In this document: positions 5,654 through 11,028 of the stretch, one piece after another
How the letters are laid out: each line of letters starts with the position of its first letter
How positions within the stretch are numbered: the first letter of the stretch is position 1
DNA from: Phycisphaerales bacterium UBA2218
GTDB taxonomy: Bacteria > Planctomycetota > Phycisphaerae > Sedimentisphaerales > Anaerobacaceae
NCBI GenBank assembly: GCA_002327785.1
Contig: DCUI01000282.1
Span: 1-19,705, forward strand
Length of the DNA stretch: 19,705 bases
Reading direction: 5' to 3'
Position numbers and translations under genes: made by a program
The notes under the pieces: generated by a model
The model's input: the letters and a program-made list of their open reading frames with translations, nothing else
Told to the model about the DNA's origin: nothing
Databases searched by the model: none

Positions 5654-7066
5654 ATGAACAGGCCTGTGGTTGTGTGCAAGGGGATCGTTCTTTCCATCGC
5701 AGCGCTGGCTCTGACCGGCGGTTTGACGGCTCGCGCCGGAACGGACGGCGCGTCCAAAGGACTGCGCGTCTCCGGGAACCACCGCTATCTTGAGTACAAG
5801 GACGGCACGCCGTTTTTCTATCTTGGCGACACGGCATGGGAGCTTTTCCATCGACTCAACCGCGAGGAGGTGGACCGGCACCTCGCGAACCGGGCGGCAA
5901 AAGGCTTCACGGTTATCCAGGCAGTGGTCCTTGCGGAACTTAACGGACTCGACGATCCGAATCCCTACGGGCACAGACCGCTCATCGGCAACGATCCTGC
6001 GAAGCCGAACGATGTGTACTTCCAGCACGTCGACTACGTCGTGAACAAGGCGAAGGATCTGGGCTTGTTCGTCGGCATGCTGCCCACGTGGGGCAAGTAC
6101 TGGAAGACGAGCTCGGGGATCTTCACGCCGGAGAACGCGAAGGCATATGGCCAGTTCCTCGGCGGCCGATATAAGGACGCTCCAATCATCTGGATCCTCG
6201 GTGGCGACCACAACCCGGACAACGAGCAAGAGCGAGTTATCCTCGCGGCGATGGCCCACGGCCTGAAGGAGGGCGACGGCGGCACGCATCTGATCACGTA
6301 TCACCCTCGCGGTCCGGGGCTGTCCTCGGACTACTTCCACCGGGCCGATTGGCTGGACTTCAATATGTATCAATCCTCACACGCAGCCCGCGACCATGAC
6401 AACGGTCTGTTCGCCGAGCGGGACTACGCTTTGACCCCGCCCAAACCCACGCTCGACGGTGAGCCACGCTACGAAGACATCCCGGTCGGTTTCTACAATG
6501 CCAATGCGGACCCTGACTGGTGTTTCGACGACTATGACGTGCGGCAGGCAGCCTACTGGTCTCTGCTGGCAGGTGCTTGTGGGCACACGTACGGCAACAA
6601 CAACATCTGGCAGATGTGGCAGCCGGGCCGAAAACCGGTGATCCGGGCGTCCACGCCGTGGCACGAGGCGCTTGACCGGCCCGGGGCATCGCAGATGACG
6701 TACGTTCGCAGGTTGTTTGAGTCCCGGCCATTCCGGAAGTTGGTGCCGGATCAGTCGATCGTCCTGGACGGTCCGGACTACGGCGGGGCCAAGATCCGGG
6801 CGGCGCGGGCATCCGACGGCTCGTTCGCGTTCGTCTACTCGCCGCGTGGAGAGCAATTCACGATTCGAATGGATGCCATCGGCGCCGCCAAGATCCGCGA
6901 GACCTGGTTCGACCCCCGCGAGGGGACGGTCAGACCGCTGCATACCACCGACACACCCGGTATTCAGACGTTCGTCCCGCCAAGCTCCGGCCGGGGAAAC
7001 GACTGGATTCTTGTGCTCGACGACGCCACCGCCGGCTTTCCCAGCCCGGGACAGCCGAAGAAATGA
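5654..7066 (+). CDS. Secreted glycoside hydrolase, DUF4038 / GH140-type
   Basis: This encodes 470 residues with a clear signal peptide ending near TARAG (residue 28). The DUF4038 (beta/alpha)8 barrel covers about residues 38-350, opening with FFYLGDTAWELFHRLNREE. A C-terminal 'putative collagen-binding' beta-domain (about 360-455, DGPDYGGAKIRAARASDGSF) is usual for the family. Asp185 in GGDHNP and Glu270 in LDGEPRYE sit where I recall the catalytic pair of the characterised GH140 apiosidase BT1012. GH140 enzymes cleave apiose linkages in rhamnogalacturonan II; many DUF4038 proteins are untested, so the substrate is inferred. AGGAG (5641-5645) lies 8 bases before ATG 5654. It stands in the plus-strand run 16 bases after the GNAT gene. 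Confidence 0.85.
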   Translation: MNRPVVVCKGIVLSIAALALTGGLTARAGTDGASKGLRVSGNHRYLEYKDGTPFFYLGDTAWELFHRLNREEVDRHLANRAAKGFTVIQAVVLAELNGLDDPNPYGHRPLIGNDPAKPNDVYFQHVDYVVNKAKDLGLFVGMLPTWGKYWKTSSGIFTPENAKAYGQFLGGRYKDAPIIWILGGDHNPDNEQERVILAAMAHGLKEGDGGTHLITYHPRGPGLSSDYFHRADWLDFNMYQSSHAARDHDNGLFAERDYALTPPKPTLDGEPRYEDIPVGFYNANADPDWCFDDYDVRQAAYWSLLAGACGHTYGNNNIWQMWQPGRKPVIRASTPWHEALDRPGASQMTYVRRLFESRPFRKLVPDQSIVLDGPDYGGAKIRAARASDGSFAFVYSPRGEQFTIRMDAIGAAKIRETWFDPREGTVRPLHTTDTPGIQTFVPPSSGRGNDWILVLDDATAGFPSPGQPKK

Positions 7067-7087
7067 GAGAGTTGGAAGAAGAGATTC

Positions 7088-7630
7088 ATGCCCGCCACGG
7101 ACTATGATCGTGTTGCGCATCTGTACGATGCGTACGTGTGCAACCTGTCCCTGAACCGGCAGTTCGACCTGATCTTCATTCCTTTCCACTCTTTCGCAGA
7201 GATTGGCGACCCGGCTCAGGAACGAAAAGCCCTCCAGGCCATCCGCACCCACCTGTCGCCGACCGGCCGATTTATCTGCACATTACACAACCCGTCGTGG
7301 CGACTGAAATGGGTGACCGGCCAGAGACGCAAACTTGGCGATTTCCCACTTTCGGACGGCAACCTGCTCACATTGTCCTCCGTGGAGAACTACGACTCCG
7401 TGTCCGGATGCGTCAACGGGACCCAATTCTATGAAGTCCGGAGCTACGACGGAACTGTCGCTGCCCATATGGCTGTGGATCTCCATTTTCGCCTTCACTC
7501 CTGCTGCGAGTTCCAATCGCTGGCGGAAGCGGCGGGCTTCGTCCCGGTCCATCTGTATGGGGATTACTCGTATGCCCCGTTTGAGCCGGACAAGAGTCCG
7601 TTCATGGTCTGGGTCCTCCGCGAAGCATGA
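7088..7630 (+). pseudogene. Class I methyltransferase remnant lacking the SAM-binding core
   Basis: The open frame encodes 180 residues. Residues 1-17 (MPATDYDRVAHLYDAYV) match the start of class I SAM-dependent methyltransferases. From residue 18 the sequence jumps to SLNRQFDLIFIPFHSFAEI and GRFICTLHNP, normally motif II/III and after, followed by the family C-terminus to residue 180. The intervening 70-90 residues, including the glycine-rich motif I (E-x-G-x-G-x-G) and acidic motif-I-beta2 residue that hold SAM, are absent. The junction is near 7130-7145 and is in frame. As it stands the protein should not bind SAM, so I call it a pseudogene, although a moonlighting or truncated product cannot be excluded. 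A purine-rich AAGAAGAG lies before ATG 7088, and it is 21 bases from the GH140-type gene. Confidence 0.65.
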
Positions 7631-7748
7631 GTGGAGACAGTGTAATATAGCCGAGCACCTTAGAAAAAAAACGTGTTGGATGCTGATGGGTCCGGTATAA
7701 CGGAGCGGCCGGTGTGTTGTGGCCCGGTTCAGAGATGGAGGTGGACTT

Positions 7749-9032
7749 ATGTCGAAGCGAAGCACCTGTGCGAGAGTGGTCCTCTTTTGCACGATGATGT
7801 ATTCCCCGTTTGCTGCGTGCGCCGGTGGATCGTTCCGTGCCGACGGAATGAAATGGACGCACTTCACGATTGCGGACCCACTGCCCGGGTCGTCTTGGGG
7901 GACCGGCGGGCTTCCGCTGGTCGATCTTGACGGCGACGGCGATTTGGACGTCATCTTGTCGAGACGGGAGCCCAAGACCGCCTACTGGTTCGAGCGTAAG
8001 GACGACGCCACGTGGGTGCGGCACACGATAGGCGAGGCCGAAGGACTGGCGCGAACTCTCGGGGCGGCGGCTCTCGATATCAACCAGGACGGCCGGCTGG
8101 ACGTGGTCTTGAGCCAGGTCTGGTTCGAGAATCCCGGCGGGCTCGCGGAGAACCCTGACAAACCGTGGCCTGCGCATCCTTTCGCCGGCGGTGGGCACGA
8201 CATCATCGCAGCAGACCTCAACGGGGACGGGCAACTCGATATCGTGACCTACCACGGCACGGTCGTCTCCTGGTTCGATCCGTCGGCCCGGATGAAGCAG
8301 ACCGACATCGGACGGGGCGAGGAGAATCACGGCGGCATCGCCCCTCGCGGCGCGGGCGACCTCGACGGCGATGGGGACCTGGACCTCGTCATCCCGCGAT
8401 ACTGGTTCGAGAACCCGGGGCAGGGCGTCGGCGACTGGCCCCGGCACGAATGGCCGCACCGGGGTGTGGAGAACGCCTCCTATGGCACGAGCATGCGGTC
8501 CTGGATCGTCGATCTCAACGGGGATGGCCACAACGACATCGTCTACAGCGACTGCGACACGGGATTATCGCATGTGTACTGGGTTCAGAACCTGGGCAAG
8601 GGTGCCGATTGGAGGAGGCATCGGGTCCCCGATCCGCCGACGGCCCCGGGCGACGTCCCCGGCACGGGCTCGTTCCACTCGCTGGGCGTCGCGGATTTCG
8701 ACGGCGACGGCGACCTGGACATCTTCGCGGGCGAACAGGAGGACCCGGACACCTACATGGAATCGGACGGCAGACTGGCGATGAAACCGCGGGGGCTCAA
8801 GGAACGTGGCGTGTTCTGGCTGTCATCCGGGGGTGAGCGGCCGGCGTTCACGCCGGTGGTAATCCAGATCAACAACCCCGGCTGGCACGACGTCGTCTTG
8901 GGGGATGTCGATGGTGATGGTGATATTGACCTCGTCAGCAAGATCTGGAACAAAGACGGTGTTGCGTACCACGCCGACTACTGGAGGAACGACACGCCGC
9001 GTCGTCGTGACGGCATGGCAGGCGGATCATGA
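7749..9032 (+). CDS. Secreted FG-GAP/VCBS seven-repeat beta-propeller protein
   Basis: This encodes 427 residues. A signal peptide ends near ACAGG (about residue 25); Cys24 in FAAC is close to a lipobox but not a clean one. Seven calcium-loop repeats of the D-x-D/N-x-D-G-x-x-D type begin at about residues 59, 110, 156, 204, 255, 316 and 387 (for example DLDGDGDLD and DLNGDGQLD), fitting a seven-bladed propeller like integrin alpha or FG-GAP proteins. Several blades also share a YWFE/VWFENPG motif. It should be exported, bind Ca2+ and act in adhesion or polysaccharide binding; no catalytic residues are evident. GGAGG (7737-7741) lies 7 bases before ATG 7749. It is the last long gene of the plus-strand run, 118 bases after the methyltransferase remnant. 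Confidence 0.9.
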   Translation: MSKRSTCARVVLFCTMMYSPFAACAGGSFRADGMKWTHFTIADPLPGSSWGTGGLPLVDLDGDGDLDVILSRREPKTAYWFERKDDATWVRHTIGEAEGLARTLGAAALDINQDGRLDVVLSQVWFENPGGLAENPDKPWPAHPFAGGGHDIIAADLNGDGQLDIVTYHGTVVSWFDPSARMKQTDIGRGEENHGGIAPRGAGDLDGDGDLDLVIPRYWFENPGQGVGDWPRHEWPHRGVENASYGTSMRSWIVDLNGDGHNDIVYSDCDTGLSHVYWVQNLGKGADWRRHRVPDPPTAPGDVPGTGSFHSLGVADFDGDGDLDIFAGEQEDPDTYMESDGRLAMKPRGLKERGVFWLSSGGERPAFTPVVIQINNPGWHDVVLGDVDGDGDIDLVSKIWNKDGVAYHADYWRNDTPRRRDGMAGGS

Positions 9033-9192
9033 AGAAGGCAGTTGGATTGTGGCCTGCTGCGGCCTCCGGGCCGCGGCGGCGCCGAGGTTTCGATATCGAC
9101 TGGAAATCGGCCCCAGACCGGTCCCGTTGATCCTGTTCACGAAATCAGCCGGTCCGACCCGCTCCAGCCAACGCCTCTTGGGCAACTGAAAC
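9028..9192 (+). pseudogene. Possible remnant of a secreted-protein gene
   Basis: An ATG at 9028 overlaps the stop of the FG-GAP gene by 4 bases (ATGA), the arrangement of a translationally coupled gene. It starts MKKAVGLWPAA like a signal peptide, but the frame closes after 33 codons. A shifted frame beginning near 9086 (GAEVSISTGNRPQTGPVDP) reads like the mature start of a secreted protein. A truncated, frameshifted coding remnant is possible, but the stretch is too short to assign to a family. Confidence 0.25.
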
Positions 9193-9205
9193 GAATCGGA
9201 CCGGC
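9148..9205. repeat. 10-bp inverted repeat between convergent genes
   Basis: GCCGGTCCGA (9148-9157) and TCGGACCGGC (9196-9205) are perfect inverted repeats 38 bases apart, between the ends of the convergent FG-GAP and DUF5648-type genes. No T-tract follows. It could form a long-loop structure that helps end transcription from both sides. Confidence 0.35.
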
Positions 9206-9235
9206 CTCTATGATATTCAACGGAGTCAGTGGGTC

Positions 9236-10318
9236 TTACGGCATAAAGGCGTGCCAGGCGATTCCTTCATACGTCCAGACGTGGGAATAATTGTCGATCA
9301 GCCACTGCATCTCATCCTCGTATATGGTGTAGAAGTGTCGGGCCAGCGTGCCGGACCAGAACCGGTGCACCGGATACGTGTCGGCAGGCTGATAATCGGT
9401 CGGATATGCGTAGAACATCGGACCTTCATAGATCCAGAAATACGGATAGTTCACGATGAGATTGTCGACCTCGTTCTCATTGATCGTATAGAAGTGAGTG
9501 CCGAACACGGGCGACCAGAACCGGTGGACCGGGACAGCCATCGGATCAGTGTCGTCCACCATCGCACGGTAGGCGATCCCTTCATAGGTCCAGACGTGCG
9601 GATAGTTGTCGATGAGCCACTGCATCTCCTCTTCGTTTGTCGTGTAGAAATGCCCGCAGAGTACGGGCGACCAGAACCGATGCACGTCGAACATAGGAGG
9701 CGTCGGGGGCTTGGGCGCGATGTAGTTGATCCGTAGCACCGCGCTTTCCAGAGTGGCGCGCATGCCATCGGCGTTCGTCTGGTCGATATCGATATGGAAG
9801 TACACTTGTCCATTTGTCCACAGGTCGTCGATCGTGTTGGCCGGCAGGTCGAACGTTGTGGTGGACCACAATTTCTCGTAGTTGTTGATTTGGCCGTTGC
9901 TCGACCAGACGACAGCGATCGGCGACGTCATGTAGCTGTTCAGCATGCCTAATTTGGTGCCGGTCTTTGGTATATTGGTGGTCGTCGCCGGCTGCTCGGG
10001 CAAGGCGTAGATTATGTCATCTTCACCTTGCTCCACATCGATCTTCCATGCGATGATCGTCACGGTCGCCGACTCGATGCCGGTGGCGCCGGCCGGGATG
10101 CGATTCGTAACCACATGGGTCCAACCCCAGTCCTCGAGGCAGTTTCGGCAAAACGGAATGTGGTCAAGAATTGCACCTGGCTCGGCGAACCAGATGTCAT
10201 TGAGCCAGTCATTGTTTCGGTAGTCCATAGTGTGCTGAATCGCCACAATATCGGCATGCACCACACCGGTTAGCAGTACAACGCAGGTTGTCAACACGGA
10301 CATTCGGATTGTTTTCAT
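9236..10318 (-). CDS. Secreted protein with three C-terminal DUF5648-type repeats
   Basis: This encodes 360 residues: a signal peptide (about 1-22, cut near VVHAD), an N-terminal domain I do not recognise (about 23-200, with a C-x-x-C in FCRNCLED), a proline-rich linker (KPPTPP), then three repeats of about 50 residues. Each repeat begins VHRFWS and continues HFYT, E-x-E-x-x-x-L-I-x-NY and W-x-YEG, as in the DUF5648 family. That repeat occurs in secreted proteins, often at the C-terminus beside enzymes or binding domains, and its role is unclear. ATG 10318 is preferred over GTG 10321 because GGAGG lies 7 bases before it. The gene is convergent with the FG-GAP gene and has its own promoter (10492-10520) and a palindromic leader element. 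The N-terminal fold may be carbohydrate-binding, but I cannot support that from motifs. Confidence 0.85.
   Translation of the reverse strand: MKTIRMSVLTTCVVLLTGVVHADIVAIQHTMDYRNNDWLNDIWFAEPGAILDHIPFCRNCLEDWGWTHVVTNRIPAGATGIESATVTIIAWKIDVEQGEDDIIYALPEQPATTTNIPKTGTKLGMLNSYMTSPIAVVWSSNGQINNYEKLWSTTTFDLPANTIDDLWTNGQVYFHIDIDQTNADGMRATLESAVLRINYIAPKPPTPPMFDVHRFWSPVLCGHFYTTNEEEMQWLIDNYPHVWTYEGIAYRAMVDDTDPMAVPVHRFWSPVFGTHFYTINENEVDNLIVNYPYFWIYEGPMFYAYPTDYQPADTYPVHRFWSGTLARHFYTIYEDEMQWLIDNYSHVWTYEGIAWHAFMP
9239..9685 (-). repeat. Three tandem protein-coding repeats (DUF5648-type)
   Basis: Three units of roughly 140-160 bases encode the VHRFWS...YEG repeats. Units 1 and 3 are the most alike (EEMQWLIDNY and DEMQWLIDNY, both followed by HVWTYEGIA) and unit 2 is diverged, so one duplication is probably younger than the other. 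Confidence 0.8.
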
Positions 10319-10445
10319 CACCCGTCCTCCACCACTTAAGACTGTTCCTCAACACGGCCACCCATGTCCCCCAAGGCCGGAAAAGCCACTTCATCCCTTC
10401 GTCAGAAATATCCTCTCGTCGTGGTACCCGTTGCCTTATTCCCCA

Positions 10446-10464
10446 TGTGTAAACACGTTACACA
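10446..10464. promoter_or_regulatory. Palindromic operator-like element in the DUF5648 gene leader
   Basis: TGTGTAA (10446-10452) and TTACACA (10458-10464) form a perfect 7+7 inverted repeat around ACACG. The element begins about 25 bases downstream of the predicted transcription start of the minus-strand gene. It has the form of a dimeric repressor site, but it could also be an RNA hairpin. The regulator is unknown. Confidence 0.5.
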
Positions 10465-10491
10465 CGCTTCGTAGCCACCCCAATTCGCCTC

Positions 10492-10520
10492 ATCATAGCG
10501 TTTTGAGGGGGCGAAGTCAA
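10492..10520 (-). promoter_or_regulatory. Promoter for the DUF5648-type gene
   Basis: On the minus strand, TTGACT (10515-10520) and TATGAT (10492-10497) are separated by 17 bases, each one mismatch from the sigma70-type consensus. Transcription should start near 10485, giving a leader of about 165 bases before ATG 10318, which is long and contains the palindrome at 10446-10464. Confidence 0.7.
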
Positions 10521-10554
10521 GCGAAATGTGGAGGCTCCCGACAGGGAAGTGAAC

Positions 10555-10628
10555 AGGCGGCGGTGGGATTCGAACCCACGGATAACGGTTTTGCAAACCG
10601 TCGCCTTTGGCCGCTTGGCTACGCCGCC
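10555..10628 (-). tRNA. tRNA-Cys (anticodon GCA)
   Basis: The minus strand gives a complete 74-base cloverleaf: acceptor GGCGGCG/CGCCGCC, T at position 8, anticodon stem ACGGT/ACCGT with loop TTGCAAA, and a T arm with loop TTCGAAT. Anticodon GCA reads TGC/TGT. The discriminator is U73, the cysteine identity base. CCA is not encoded. A consensus promoter lies about 90 bases upstream. Confidence 0.95.
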
Positions 10629-10717
10629 CAAACATCGCGGTTATCGGTACTTACACATAGTTAGTGTGTAGTTGCCGTCGGATACGGGGCCTGCCCCCTG
10701 ACCTCGTGCATTTCGGT

Positions 10718-10745
10718 ATTATAGCCGAGGCAGCCGTCCTGTCAA
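10718..10745 (-). promoter_or_regulatory. Consensus promoter for tRNA-Cys
   Basis: On the minus strand, a perfect TTGACA (10740-10745) and a perfect TATAAT (10718-10723) are separated by 16 bases. The start would be near 10711, leaving a leader of about 80 bases before the tRNA. It is the strongest promoter match in the window. Confidence 0.85.
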
Positions 10746-10766
10746 CGCGATCATCCCAGGACGGCT
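10732..10766. repeat. 10-bp inverted repeat straddling the tRNA-Cys -35 box
   Basis: AGCCGTCCTG (10732-10741) and CAGGACGGCT (10757-10766) are perfect inverted repeats with a 15-base spacer. The first arm covers the edge of the -35 box and most of the promoter spacer, and the second arm lies just upstream. Possible operator or cruciform; it is too far upstream to be a terminator for the tRNA. Confidence 0.5.
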
Positions 10767-10942
10767 AAACGAACCGCCAGATCGCTGTAAATCTACATCG
10801 AGCATGCCCATGGCACAAGAAAAATCGCGGCGAGTCCCAATTCAACAGGGGAGAACAAGCCTGCGAGAGAAAATCCAACAAGTAGCCGCTGGATCTCCGG
10901 CTCCTCTGAAACACGCCGGTCAAAAGAGGATGCTGAATTTAC

Positions 10943-10965
10943 AAGTCTTTTAATAATAAAGACTT
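10943..10965. terminator. AT-rich hairpin downstream of the GH127-type gene
   Basis: AAGTCTTT (10943-10950) and AAAGACTT (10958-10965) are perfect 8-bp inverted repeats around TAATAAT. It lies 64 bases past the stop of the minus-strand glycosidase gene and could end that transcript, but the stem is poor in G/C and no clean T-run follows, so this is a weak call. Confidence 0.35.
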
Positions 10966-11028
10966 ACACAAATGTGGCCGACCACACCATTTTCCTCGCC
11001 TTCGGATGAGTCGAAGGCCCATGAACGC

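Larger units (their letters stand above)
10629..11028. other. Intergenic stretch with the tRNA-Cys leader and a weak small ORF
   Basis: About 400 bases with no confident gene. The left half carries the tRNA-Cys promoter and leader, including TACACA (10652-10657) and TGTGTA (10665-10670) as an inverted repeat. On the plus strand ATG 10804 (or ATG 10810) opens a frame of 49 (47) codons ending at 10953, rich in basic and Gln residues, without a convincing ribosome-binding site and without recognisable similarity. Its stop coincides with the AT-rich hairpin at 10943-10965. I do not call it a gene. Confidence 0.5.

Noticed and set aside
4546..5757. 403-codon open frame on the minus strand
   Set aside because: It is antisense to the YdeI-like and GNAT genes, which have clear domains and ribosome-binding sites. 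High GC keeps antisense frames open.
7602..8531. 309-codon open frame on the minus strand
   Set aside because: It is antisense to the FG-GAP propeller gene; its apparent repetitiveness mirrors the propeller repeats.
9239..9685. CRISPR-like periodic repeats
   Set aside because: The periodicity is that of a protein-coding tandem repeat, with diverged units and no constant short repeat or unique spacers. No CRISPR array or cas gene was found anywhere.
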